Part shown: one piece after another, positions 12,300 to 22,963 of the stretch
Layout: each line of letters opens with the position of its first letter
How positions within the stretch are numbered: the first letter of the stretch is position 1
Source of the DNA: Echinarachnius parma
Taxonomy: Eukaryota > Echinodermata > Echinoidea > Clypeasteroida > Echinarachniidae
Direction: 5' to 3'
Assembly: GCA_037951105.1 (NCBI GenBank)
Contig: JBAMJV010002963.1
Location: 1-64,000, forward strand
DNA: 64,000 bases
Translations under genes and position numbers: made by a program
The notes under the pieces: model-generated
The model's input: the letters and a program-made list of their open reading frames with translations, nothing else
The model's database searches: none
What the model was told of the DNA's origin: nothing

Positions 12300-12379
12300 T
12301 TATTTATAAGGATACTTCTGGGGGCCCCTTTTCTTCTTGTTGAATTTTCCAGCAAGAAATGACAGCTTGGTCTTGGAGG
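12300..12379 (-). CDS. CUEDC1: CUEDC1 coding exon 7 (C-terminus)
   Basis: A strong polypyrimidine tract and TTTTTTAG acceptor precede CCTCCAAGACC. Read in the phase left by exon 6, the junction gives HMGKSSKTKLSFLAG and then a basic tail ending KYPYK and a TAA stop. Human CUEDC1 has ATRRKLFELARAF at this place, so a basic helix followed by a Lys/Arg-rich tail is expected. A weak internal donor (CAGAA|GTATCC) could instead splice to a candidate exon at 11185-11323. Confidence 0.75.
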
Positions 12380-15300
12380 CTAAAAAAGAGAAATTTCACG
12401 GAGAAAACCAGTTATATACTCATATTCATAACACAAACACAAGTAAAGATACTGGTAATTTGAATTTGTATCTGGAAGTCACCTAACTATGGAAACCAGG
12501 GGCGGATCTAGCCTTTTGCTAAGGGGGGGGGGGGGGGGGGGTTTGACCCCAGCGGCGAAGTCCGAGCCGCTACGCGGCGAGTGGGGGGAGAGTCCGAGAG
12601 GGGGGTGTCCCCCCTCTCAGCGATTTTTGTTGTTGCTATTTTGAACCCCCGTAAGTGATGTTTTCCCCTAACACCCCCTCCCCCCGTAGATCCGCCACTG
12701 ACAACCCCCTTTGTGTCTTGTTGATAGAAAGTGAAACCCTTTTCAAAATGATAAATGCACATTGTATTATTAACCGATTGCCTATGGGAACCTGTGGCCC
12801 ATTTCATAAAACTTATGCAATTGTTGTAAGTGTCCAATTATTGTAACTACCATGGCGACAGCTGCAATGCTCAATGCTGATTGGTTGTTGACCTACCAGT
12901 TACAATAATTGGACACTTACAACAATTGAAAAGAGTTTCATGAAACGGGCCACAGGGGTGTATTCACTATGTGTGGATTGCAAATCAAGCACGGAATAGG
13001 TTAATATAATTCCACTATCACTCCAAAGCATGATGCAAACTGTTTAGATTGATATCAATAACAACAATGTGCAACTACATGTGTAAGCTGTAATTGATGT
13101 AACCAATGCAAAGTTATGTCACAAAAATTGTTTGCACGTAAACTATGATGCAGGATCTGCAAAGACCTTTGACCAAAAAAGTGATCATTGACCACCATTC
13201 CCTTTGACCAAACAAGTGATCATTGACCACCATTCCCTTTGACCAAACAAGTGATCATTGACCACCATTCCCTTTGACCAAACTAGTGATCATTGACCAC
13301 CATTCCCTTTGACCAAACAAGTGATCATTGACCACCATTCCCTTTGACCAAACTAGTGATCATTGACCACCATTCCCTTTGACCAAACTAGTGATCATTG
13401 ACCACCATTCCCTTTGACCAAACTAGTGATCATTGACCACCATTCCCTTTGACCAAACTAGTGATCATTGACCACCATTCTGTCCGAAGGTCCTCAAAGT
13501 GCACCTGTGTGGTCTACATATAACATAATTCAGTGGAGTAGCTATGGGGATGGAAATTGAATATGACAAACAATAACATATGAGAACATTTGTGAAAAAT
13601 AAAGACCAAAAATTAAGGTGTGTGCCCCCCCCCCCCCCCCCCCCCCCCATAATTTGCATAATTTGGGGGGGCCCCTATTCCGTCCGACCGCACTATGCCC
13701 CTGCCAGAATTCATTATCTAAAATATAATCAAAACTTACATTTGCCCATATGGTTGAGTTTATTTCTGAATTCAATTTCTTCCCTGGTCATTGGCGTCTC
13801 ATACTCATTGGAAATCTTGATATCGGCAAGACTGCTGCTGCTGTTGTTATTGCTCCTGAAATTGGCTGGTCTGGCTGGGGGCTCGGGGCCAGGGGTGGAA
13901 GGCAGTGGGCGGTTGGTCATGTCCACTGAGGTCCTGGATGACCGCTTGGCCTGAGCAGAGGCTGCACTCTGACCGGTCTGTGAGGAATGTGGTGAAGCAG
14001 CCGTGCCTCCCCTCCGGCTAGTATCATGCAGAGCTTCTTCGTAATCTGCCAAGTTAAATTCAATTAAAGGTATAGTTGAGTTTTGGTATAGAGGGCTGGG
14101 CAAAATAATGAAAAACTTTGTGTCAAATTTGAAATATTTTGTTTTAAATGATTGAACCAATGAGTTTTTTACAGAGCACCCTCTTGAGTTTTAATGGCTT
14201 TTTTTTTATAACAGGCTTTTTACTAAGTCATTTGTAAGTTGTATTCCTTTCAAGCATGGTGGAGTTATAAATGATACAGTAGTTTGTAATGTACTGGTGC
14301 AGGTTTTGTTTACTAAAATTCAGTTTGACCAAAACTGTACTCTCTTTACCAAAACTCAACTATCCCTTTAAAAAGGAGACCATTGAATACTTCTTCTATT
14401 TTATTTTTTAAAAAACCTTTGTACCCTGGTTTACATGTTGTACAGTTAAACCTGTCTTAAATAGTGGCCACCTGTCTACAGTAGTTATCCTGCCTATTAT
14501 AGCCACTAAAAATATCCTTTGCAGATTTACTTTGGTTAAAAGCATTCTGTTCAAATTCAGCCAACTAGGGTGAACTTGGTAGCTTATAAATGTTAATTCA
14601 GATAACCACCCTAGTTACTGACTAAAAAATCATTGTGTTAATTGCTCAATTGGCTCTGGCATCTAAAATATACTTAAAATTGTAATAAGACATGTTGTAT
14701 GAAATGGACCCTGATTCTGAGCATTGTGACTAGAGTGGAGTTAATGGGAAGGGCCGAATGCATAAACAGTAGCAATTGCTTCAAGCACAAGCAAGAGTTC
14801 AAGTAGGGATGTTAGACGCTCGCATTACGATCCTGAAATCGGGGAGATATGTGCGGTACAGTCATAAGGTTCAGATATACACACGATCTTAAAAAATTCA
14901 TTAAAAATCGATCTCAGCATGAATGAGAAAATTGAATAAGAATTACTGTAGTTTAGATTTATATTCCAATGTTGAGACCATTTTCTTCACAAGTAGAATC
15001 GTAGAAATTATCAAAATAGCGCAGCAAAGATGAGCTAAAATGTGGTCATTGAACCATCCGGTGTGTTTGACACGCATCGTAGCGGCATGGCATCACTCTC
15101 GGGCTACTCTGGGCAAAACATCCAATGTTTACATCGAAATCTTGAGGTGATCCCGGGGCCTGACCACGCCGAAACTTCGGTATGCCATTCATAAATATAC
15201 AGGCTGAATCCATGCGCGTTGAAAACTTTCATACCCCAAAGCTTCATGTAGCCTTGCGCGATGAAAAAAAGTTCGTTATTTTAGCGATTTTTTTCATAAG

Positions 15301-18300
15301 AAAATTAACTTTTTTGTGTTTTTCAATACTTGGAGATTGATCATCAATATTTTATCTATCTCTGAACCAAAAATGAAGAGATAAATCGTCCAGGATCATG
15401 TCAAGATAATCGTGAATTTCCGATGAAAACAAATCAAGATTCAGGATTCTCCGTCAGAGTAGTCACTCACTGCGAACTCCGTTCATGAGCCCTCCAACAC
15501 TGTACATTAACCGAGCGAACCAACCAAAGTTTTTCCAGCCAGAAACCACTTTTACTTCATGAAACTGTATTTTTTCTCTGCTACAGGTGTTTGACGTAAG
15601 TTTTTCATGATTGATCACTCCATTATTAAGTTCATAATCGATGATTTTGACAGAAAACGAAGTGAATATTTTGATTTTGCGTGCTCTGAAATCACGGGGA
15701 GTAAGTGCAAATGAAGAAAGAGCGTGATGTCACCGTCTTGCACATAGGCCACGTGCGTTGCGAGCGGGGAATTTCCATACGAAATTCGGGGGAATTGGCT
15801 CTTACGACTGGCGTAGAAACTCCCTCGTATTTTTTTCTTCTTTTTTCTTCTTTATTTTCCTTTATCTTTCTGGATTTTCTTTGTTTCTCTTTGTTCGTTT
15901 TCATGGCAATACTGCATTTCATAAGATTATTGGTATGAAAAGATATATCTGCCATTACTTAGGAATGCAAGGTGTTTCAGATCACAATTTTGCAATGAGA
16001 AAGGTGATACTTTGTTTATATTCTTTAATTTTCTTAGTTTTTCTTTGTTTTTCCTTGTTTTTCTTTGTTTGTTACCATGGTAACAGGACATTTGATGAAA
16101 TTAATTGTATCAAAATATTTGTTTGCCATTATTTCGGGATGCAAGGTGCTTAATTATACTATTTTGTGATGAAAAAGGTGATATTTAATTTATTTTCTTT
16201 TATTTTCTTTGTTTTTGTTTCCATGGCAACGCTATTGATAATTTTAAGTTTGTAAGAATTTTTTGTTGAAGTTGAAGAAGAATTAATAAGGATGTCATAT
16301 TTCAATTTTCAACTGAAAACAAGAATTATTTTTGGAGATATGGCACATCAAACTTTATTTGAAATTGTATATTGTATACTTTTCTCAAGACTTTTGTAAC
16401 CCCCGGTGCCATGCTTCTACAGTGAAACCCTATACAAAATGTTCAGGAAACACCCCAAAAAAATATTAATGAAAAAATCATATCTCGAGAACCGATTAAT
16501 GTAATTACTTCATTTTTTTTTGCATCTTGAACGATAAATTCTGTTCTTCACAAAGACTGCAAAATTGTCCTGATATAATGCATTTGAATTTTCAGCCTAA
16601 CATCCCTAGTTCAAGCAATTGCTTAAATACCTATGCATAATATTTTGCTTGTGCTCAAACCTTTGCTTGCCCTACCCAAGCAATTGTTTACACATTGAAC
16701 AAAAGAATCGTTCCGGTTGTGCGAACATCGCTCTAATAGTACAAAGGTGGGTTTGTAGTGTATCAAAGTGTCTCGATTACTTTTCATCATAAACTGCTCT
16801 TGCAGTTTCTAACCAGGCAGCATTTTCCTTCCCACATAATAATTAAAAATAGTTATGAAATCGAATAAAAAGAAACAACAAAATGACATTCTATAAACAG
16901 ATACCCTACCACATACAAAAGGATAATCGTGTTATTAGTGAATACATTAGGAAAGGTCTGTGTAATAATTTATGCTAGATTTTTTTTTTTTAATTGTGTA
17001 CATGAGAAAATATGACGTCTTATTGTTAAAAAAAGAAGGGAAAACAGCAAGGAACATCAGAGTTTCCTGTGCTAGTTAAAAATAGTAGCTGCTACAAGCT
17101 GAGAAAGTAAAAACCAGTGCAGATGGACAAAAAACAAACAAATCATTAACAAGAGTGCCTACAAAGATATACATGTAAGTGTCAACAATGACAGTCATTT
17201 AATTAAATAGGAAATTGCAACATGTAGCCTCTGGAAGCTGCATGAACACCTCATCATCCTGAATGTGATGGTAACTTATTTTTAACACTTAAAGTGCCAG
17301 GGATGTTACTGCTCTACGGCATCTGTATGTATTGTAACTCGCAAAAATGCGAGCTTGGCAGCTCTGGCATACCGATTCAAGTAAAAGGCTAGCACAAGCA
17401 ATTGCTACTTTGTATGCATTCTGGGTTGTGCTGAAGCTGTGTCAAGAACTAGCACAAGCAATTGTTACATACCGCTTTCCAATGCAGACATGAATTCTGG
17501 GTTGTGTTGAAGCTGCGTCAAGAACTCCTCGTTCTGCAGCATGAGTGCTATCCTCTCATCCTCCACTATCTGCTGGGTCTCTACATCATGCTGGTCCACC
17601 GACCGTCGCCGGGTCTTGTTGGCATCAAGCCTCTCCTTGATACCCCTGGAGATCTGCTGTGCCTCTCTCGCCAATTCCTACAAATAATTTTGTTTAATAC
17701 GTAATAATAATATGAACATTTATATAGCGCAGCTACTATATACTCTACTGCGCTGAAATAATTATTTAATTATTATTACCCATGGTCAGCAGGTACATTT
17801 CAAACCCACACAATGATATTGCGTACTTTCTCAACTCCCCGGGGACCATACTAGCCGAGCTGCCACTAATATGTACATTCAGGGTTCATACACTTATTTT
17901 CAAATCAAACCGCATGTGACTTTCCGGGACCTTTACATGACTTTTCACCCATTATTTGACTACTTTTAGTACTTTTTGCAACACATTGGTGGTGAAAAGG
18001 TCGGCCTTCGATAGTCTATTTCGATTCAATGACTTTCCATTTTCCATGTGATAATTTAAAAATTTGTCCTGACTTTCAAGGCCTGGACAACACAAAATTC
18101 AAATTTCATGACTTTCCAAGTAAAATAAAGATTTCTCACATTTTAGTGGCCCGAAACCTGGTGATCCCTACAATGAGAAACTTTGTAATATGCTTGCCTG
18201 TTCGGGCAAGTGGCCCGGCCAAAGCCGATTTCTTATGGGCCCTGGATCAGTTCTTATTTCAGACACAGAACAGTGAAACGGATCTAGTATTATTGTATAG

Positions 18301-21300
18301 TATTATATAGTATTATCTACTGGATAATTATAACTGTACAAAGAGTTACCAAATATCACTTTGCATTTCCGCTCATTACTCAGTCATATGACATTTATTT
18401 ACTCAGTAGACATCACTCAGTGAACATATCAGATCACAAAAATATACATTTTATCAGCAATTCATAATATTTTGCACATGTAAACAAAGTTACTAGATCC
18501 CTTTAATTCACCAAGTTGTCCCATCCATACTCACTTGTTGCCTTGATTGAGCCGCTGGACTAGAAGAGCTTTCTGACAAAGACAGTCCCAAGAAGTCTGA
18601 GGGCAGGTTATCCGACCCTCGTTCATAACCAGCACTCTGTCTTCTACTGGCAGTGGAGTTAGCGGAGGGGGAGGTTGACGGAAAGCGGGATGGTGGGAGG
18701 GTTGGGGTCGGAGGTGACTCTATAGGGTAGTAGGGCAGACTATCCAGGCTGGAAGAGCTTGTCTGGGAATTCGGGACACTGCGTGTACGGCTCCTGGTAG
18801 TGGGTGTTCCAGCATTGTACTGCAAAGCAATTTAAAACACACCTCAATATTCACATGTTTACTGACCATACATGTAAGTATGATGGTGATGTCATGTGCA
18901 ACTTTAATATATCAATCACACCAATTTGAAAATAAAATTATGAATTTCATGATTCGCAGACCAGCCGAGTGATTCAGAATATTCTGAAGAACACTGAACA
19001 TGTCTTAGCTTAGAAATTACTCATTGGCTAAGACTTATTTTCTCTCGTTTTCAAACCCTTTCATTTTCATCGCTGAAAAAATGTAACATGTAAGTTCGCG
19101 CACTAATTTTCTTATTCATTTGTCAGCAAACAATGTAATCATTTATGCAAACTGCATGTATACACATTAATGTTAAATCTGTAGGCTGAAAGTTATTTAC
19201 CTGCGAGAAAGGGCTATCTGGCTCTGGGGGTGAGTAGGGCGGAGGTTGATCCATCCCACCATTAGCAGGGAACTACAAGGCAAGGACAACAACAATTATT
19301 ATTATTATTATGAAAATATTATGTGTAATTCTTAAACAATGCAATTAATTACCACCATTTACAGAACCATTATGGCCTCATGGTTCTGTACGCGCCAAAC
19401 GTTTGGAAGTGCGCCAATTATATTCACGCGTACGTTTAGAAACAATAGATTCACGGACGATGCGATCATCCTAGACAAAACGTGGTCTCCGTATGCACAC
19501 CCATGAACACATCTCGTAGTATGCATGGTGATGCGTTTTTGAATTAAATGTAATTTTCTGGAAACATATTCTTTCTGAAATTTTCGGTGGAATGGACTGC
19601 TTAAAATGTTACAGGTCTGTTATTTATAAGAATACTATTTTCTGGGTGGTGGTACCCTTTAATCTCCAGCAATGACTAACCTGTGTTCCTGGTTGTGAGA
19701 GAGATGCTGGCTGTTGCAGTGCAGGTGCAAAGTCAGGAATGTCTGCGTTTAGTTTTAGAAGCTGGTCGATCGTCTCGTCCACTTTTCCCCCATTGGACCT
19801 AAGAACCGTTTCTATGACAACGCGGTCCATTTTGGGAAACATTCTCTGCATGAAACACACAGATTGAAAAATATCAATCAAAACTTGCTGTAAATGCAAT
19901 AATGGCTAACATCATTTTTGTGACCAATTTCAGTTATAGGGCCCCCTTTAAATATATTCATGATTATGGAGACATTGGAAAAATCAAAACCAATTTCATT
20001 CTATACTATTACCACAAGCCAAACAACAAGGTAAAATAGAAGTGTGAAAGCTCCAAGTGATTTTGGTTGAAATTGTATTTATCAGCGAAAAAATATTTTT
20101 TTTATTTCGGGGGCTCCTTTTTGGGGGCTACTTTTCCAACTTTCAGGGGCTACTTTTATCATCTCGGGGGCTACAAATTTCCGGGCTCTTTTTCGAATTT
20201 CAGGGGCTACTATTAAGCTCTAATGCTGTAAGTGATCATCTTATTAAGCATTTGATCACGATCCAAGCAGAAAATCCAACAAAAATCCCCAAAATAAAAA
20301 AAAAAATTTTTTTTTTTAGGGGGCTACTTTTTTTTTCGGGGGCTCTTTTGGGCATTTCGGGGGCGAATTCGCCCGCCGCCCCCGTGTATTTTTTTCGCTG
20401 GTATTGATAAAGTTAATGGATCAATTTTATTTGTCTCTTTTTTTCACACCGTTATTTACGGGCAATTTTCAAACTAATGATTTCACTTGCCTGAACGAAC
20501 AAGTAGAAATAGAGGTTAGTGTAGAGGATTGAGTCTAATGCTTTTGTGTTTGTAAATACAGTGAATACTACAGTGTACATTGAGCATTGTAATTATTTCA
20601 CTTATAACTTTAATCAATTGATGAGCAACTGTAAGCTTTTCTAGGGTTTTCCCTTTTTTTTCATTTTTAAAAAGCTACTTCATGCAAGTTTATATAATAC
20701 AGAAATTTCCTGGATTGAAGGTCAATCAAATGAAAAACAAATCTTTTTTGTGTACACACATTCTTTGAAATTTGCTCAGTCAGAACAAATGTTTTTTGTG
20801 GTGAATATCCAGTCTGGCATGTATCCGTATGTGTCTGTCGTGCAAGACAGTAATCAGGGAAGGGCTCGACACTAGCACTTGCCCGGGGCAAGTAAAAATT
20901 TATGTCGGGCAAGTAAAATTCATAAAAATGGTCTAGTTTGGTTGCCCGATTGGGCAACTAAAATTTTTGTTCAAATACGAGAAAATATTATTTCTTATAA
21001 TTTGTATCTCATCTCATCTAGAAAAAAAAAGAAGAAATTTGGCAAGAAGAAGAGCTACCTAGCACAGATCATTTGTCTTTATTTTCACATTGTTTTCTCG
21101 GGCAAGTAAATTTCCTGTTTGGGCGAGTACAATTTTAAAAATAATGATTTCACTTGCCCAAACGGGCAAGTAGAAAATAAAGTTAGTGTAGAGGTTTGCA
21201 GTAATAAGAGCGAGGGAGAGGGAGAGAGACAAAATACAAACAAGTACAGGAGAAACGGACTGAACAAAGAATTATTATGCTCTTCATACTGCATTGTGCA

Positions 21301-22963
21301 TGGATTATAAAGATGGAATATGGATATATATATTATTAGACAAAACATAGATTGACAGGTATAAACTCCACAATAAAAAGCTACTAATAAAATATGGTTG
21401 TCGTGCTAGAATGCAACAAAACTCAATAGCAATTATATTAGATCCTTGGAAGGATGAAAATGTGACAGAATATATTTCACACAGGCACCATTTAGGAGGG
21501 GTGTATAATTTGTAACAATTTTCTACCAAAATAGCATACAACAAGAACAAGGTATGAGGGAACCACTAGAATTCCAATTGGATATTGAGGATTTGGACAA
21601 TGTTACTAGATCCATTTAACAACTGGAGCCTGCCATATACATGTAGACCAAATACATTCAAATTGTGACATGTTTTGAAGGAAACAAGCAAATGGTTTGG
21701 GGGGAAGATAGATTCCAACACCAGTCGTGATAATTTCATGCTTAAAAACAAAAAATGTTATCACTGGAAGTGATTTAAATTTCACCATCCTTGATCAAAC
21801 AAAGGTATACCGACTTGTAGAAATCTACCCACCTAAAAGTCTGTCATACAATGCAGCTCAATTGCATTCCAGCTTTTGTGCCTGTGCAGGTCTCACCAGA
21901 TGTAACTATTTTATGTATTAATTTCTTTAAATTCATATTATTTAATTCAAATCAAAGCAATTTATAAACAATTTTAAAGGGGTAGTTTAGTTTTGGTAGA
22001 GAGGGCGCTGCACATCACAATTTTTTTGTGAGGTAATGACAAACTGAGTTTCGAATTTGAGAGAACATGCAATTTTAATGGCAGAATAAACTTTATTTGG
22101 TCAAAATCGACCCAGAAACGGCTGAAATATCAATAAATATATCTGATCTTATAATTATTTGGGGCCCAAATAATTAGATGATTTTTAGAAAAAAAATTTA
22201 AAATGCTTGCACTGTTTCAAACATTTTCAAAAGCATTTTTTAAATAGTTGTTGATGATCTCGCTATTTAATCATTATAGCAATAAAACATCACATGCATA
22301 ATTTTGTATGAAAAATGGTTGAAACCAATGCCTTTTTAAAAAGCGCCCTCTTGTGTTTTAATGGCTCTTTTTGAATGATAACAGGCTTTTTACTTCGTCG
22401 TTTGTAATTTTGTATACCTTACGAGCATGGTGGAGTTATAACTATTTGTTTATAATGTTACTGTGCATGTTTTGGCTACTAAAGTTCAGCCTTACCAAAA
22501 CTAAACTACCCCTTTAATCAAATGGAATAAATTCAATTCAAAATTGTAGAAACCCTGATTTACAAAGGTAAACAAGTAGAAATCTACCCACCTGAAAGTC
22601 TGACATAGCTTGACTGAATTCCAGCTGTCGTTGTTGCTGTGCAGGTCTCACAGGTCCAGGTCCAGGTCCAGGTCTAGGCCCAGGAACTCCTTGAGGTACT
22701 CCTGCCATGGCTGGGACTGGTTGCATGCCAAACCCAGGCTGCCCAGGATAAGTAGTGAATGCAGGGAAGGGTCCTGGCTGACCCATAGGTTGGAACACTG
22801 GCTGGACCATGGGCTGGGCCATGGGCTGGGCAGGGTACGGTTGATGCATACCACCAGGGGATCCTGTCACATATTGGATTGTGCTGACTGGAGTTGCTAC
22901 TATGGGAGGGTTGGAAGTCGACTTCTTCTTGTTGTTTTTCTTGCCTCTGGAGCTGGATGCCAT
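12300..22963 (-). CDS. CUEDC1: CUE domain-containing protein 1 (whole coding span, 7 coding exons)
   Basis: CUEDC1 is an adaptor-like protein with a ubiquitin-binding CUE domain. Seven minus-strand exons (22592-22963, 19681-19845, 19201-19272, 18535-18819, 17473-17677, 13740-14045, 12300-12379) join in phase with GT-AG borders to give about 494 residues; the human protein is shorter (about 386). In order: a basic Ser/Lys-rich start, a Pro/Gln/Gly-rich stretch to about residue 110, and a CUE domain at about 114-157 with the MFP motif (126-128) and the di-leucine (153-154) that contact ubiquitin in this family. Then come a PPPY motif (189-192), a Ser/Pro-rich region, a helical block ending IALMLQNEEFLTQLQ, a Pro/Ser-rich linker, and the conserved FRNKLNHMGK block followed by a basic tail. 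The block order and C-terminal motifs match vertebrate CUEDC1. The C-terminal exon is the least certain part, and upstream non-coding exons were not firmly found. Confidence 0.9.
12495..12705. repeat. 'GGGGCGGATCTAGCC' repeat with G tract
   Basis: CAGGGGCGGATCTAGCCTTT at the left and CCGTAGATCCGCCACTGAC at the right, like the SINE/MITE tails that end 'GTGGCGGATCTA', with a run of about 18 G and CGGCGAAGTCCGAGCCGC inside. It overlaps a non-coding open frame. Confidence 0.6.
12797..12954. mobile_element. MITE 'TGGCCCATTTCATAAAAC'
   Basis: About 158 bp; left TGGCCCATTTCATAAAACTT, right TTTCATGAAACGGGCCA, and inner arms ACAATTGTTGTAAGTGTCC-type text mirrored as GGACACTTACAACAATTG. Non-coding. 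Confidence 0.72.
13163..13480. repeat. 35-bp minisatellite, about 9 copies
   Basis: Unit CCTTTGACCAAACAAGTGAT then CATTGACCACCATTC. Copies are nearly identical; the main variation is AAACAAGTG versus AAACTAGTG (the latter in copies 4 and 6-9), with AAAAAAGTG in the first. Lies in CUEDC1 intron 6, about 260 bp below the exon 6 donor. Confidence 0.93.
13740..14045 (-). CDS. CUEDC1: CUEDC1 coding exon 6
   Basis: Encodes the rest of codon 367 through codon 468, plus one base. Begins DYEEALHDTSRRGGTAAS, continues through a Ser/Arg/Pro-rich stretch, and ends REEIEFRNKLNHMGK, matching the conserved FRDKLKHMGK block of vertebrate CUEDC1. Acceptor TAACTTGGCAG, donor GCAAAT|GTAAGT. A family-B MITE (14065-14370) lies 20 bp upstream of the acceptor, close enough to overlap the branch-point region. 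Confidence 0.92.
14065..14370. mobile_element. Family B MITE, internally deleted
   Basis: TTAAAGGTATAGTTGAGTTT to AAAACTCAACTATCCCTTTA, about 300 bp, roughly half the usual length. It begins 20 bp upstream of a CUEDC1 acceptor (exon end 14045). Confidence 0.72.
14804..16608. mobile_element. 1.8-kb non-autonomous DNA transposon, hAT-like
   Basis: Bounded by TAGGGATGTTAG and its exact complement CTAACATCCCTA (12-bp TIRs), with GTTCAAG repeated on both sides (14797-14803 and 16609-16615). TAGGGATG-type ends and 7-8 bp duplications suit hAT elements. The interior has no transposase frame but holds degenerate repeats around CCATGGCAA and TTTCTTTGTTTTTC (15830-16250). It sits in CUEDC1 intron 5. 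Confidence 0.8.
17473..17677 (-). CDS. CUEDC1: CUEDC1 coding exon 5 (conserved helical block)
   Basis: Encodes residues 299-366 plus one base of codon 367. Starts ELAREAQQISRGIKERL and ends IALMLQNEEFLTQLQHNPEF, closely resembling the IALFLQNEEF block of vertebrate CUEDC1. It looks strongly helical and charged. Acceptor TTATTTGTAG, donor AGCG|GTATGT, phase 1 at its 3' end. Confidence 0.92.
18333..18505. mobile_element. Family C MITE fragment in CUEDC1 intron 4
   Basis: Keeps the right half, with TGCTCATTACTCAG-like text and AAAGTTACTAGATCCCTTTA next to TTAA. The left end is lost. Confidence 0.6.
18535..18819 (-). CDS. CUEDC1: CUEDC1 coding exon 4 (Ser/Pro-rich linker)
   Basis: Encodes 95 residues (204-298) between acceptor ATTGCTTTGCAG and donor CAACAA|GTGAGT, phase 0 at both ends. 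Very rich in Ser, Pro, Thr and Arg (for example SRFPSTSPSANSTASRRQS), so probably disordered and a likely phosphorylation region. It also holds an acidic/hydrophobic patch, LPSDFLGLSLSES. A family-C MITE ends about 30 bp past the donor. Confidence 0.87.
19201..19272 (-). CDS. CUEDC1: CUEDC1 coding exon 3 (PPPY motif)
   Basis: A 24-codon exon (residues 180-203) with acceptor CCTTGTAG and donor TCGCAG|GTAAAT, phase 0 at both ends. It contains QPPPYSPPEP, a PPxY motif of the kind bound by WW domains of NEDD4-type ubiquitin ligases. Because its length is a multiple of three, it could be skipped without a frame change. Confidence 0.85.
19318..19658. mobile_element. Family D MITE, left-truncated, next to a CUEDC1 donor
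   Basis: Matches the right three quarters of 9870-10285 (ATGCAATTAATTACCACC, TGAACACATCT, GGTGGTACCCTTTAA). It ends about 22 bp from the donor of coding exon 2. Confidence 0.65.
19681..19845 (-). CDS. CUEDC1: CUEDC1 coding exon 2 (CUE domain core)
   Basis: Encodes residues 125-179. It begins RMFPKMDRVVIETVLRSNGG and carries the CUE signatures: MFP near the start and DQLLKL in the third helix. The acceptor is TTTCATGCAG and the donor ACACAG|GTTAGT, both phase 0. A TTAA-flanked MITE relic ends only about 20 bp beyond the donor. Confidence 0.93.
20087..20402. repeat. Repeat 'CGGGGGCTACTTTT', tandem-like copy
   Basis: Several GGGGGCTAC/GGGGCTCTTTT units on both sides of a short A/T-rich spacer, ending CGCCCCCGTGTATTTTTTTC. 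Non-coding. Confidence 0.6.
20875..21175. repeat. Repeat 'GGGCAAGTAAA'
   Basis: GCACTTGCCCGGGGCAAGTA, TCGGGCAAGTAAAATTC, GGTTGCCCGATTGGGCAACT and TTGCCCAAACGGGCAAGTAG: the motif occurs in both orientations. Related text at 44985-45180, and short matches at 18195-18215 and 20505. Confidence 0.6.
21975..22516. mobile_element. Family B MITE in CUEDC1 intron 1
   Basis: TTAAAGGGGTAGTTTAGTTT at the left and AACTACCCCTTTAA at the right, with the family inner block AAGCGCCCTCTTGTG. Its right end is about 75 bp from the donor of the first coding exon. Confidence 0.72.
22592..22963 (-). CDS. CUEDC1: CUEDC1 coding exon 1
   Basis: Encodes residues 1-124. The start at 22963 begins MASSSRGKKNNKKK in a good context (ATGG). 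An in-frame ATG lies upstream at 23020, but the sequence between looks untranslated and has possible 3' splice sites just before 22963, so the inner start is preferred. The exon is rich in Pro, Gln, Met and Gly, with an imprecise GPGPG run, and ends LEFSQAMSDFQ, the first helix of the CUE domain. The donor is CAG|GTGGGT, phase 0. Confidence 0.88.

Noticed and set aside
13163-13480. Regular 35-bp repeats resembling a CRISPR array
   Set aside because: The repeats are directly contiguous without unique spacers, and the window is animal DNA with introns. It is a minisatellite.
15758-16153. 131-codon Phe/Leu-rich open frame that looks membrane-like
   Set aside because: It lies in T-rich repeats inside the hAT-like element and has no family resemblance.
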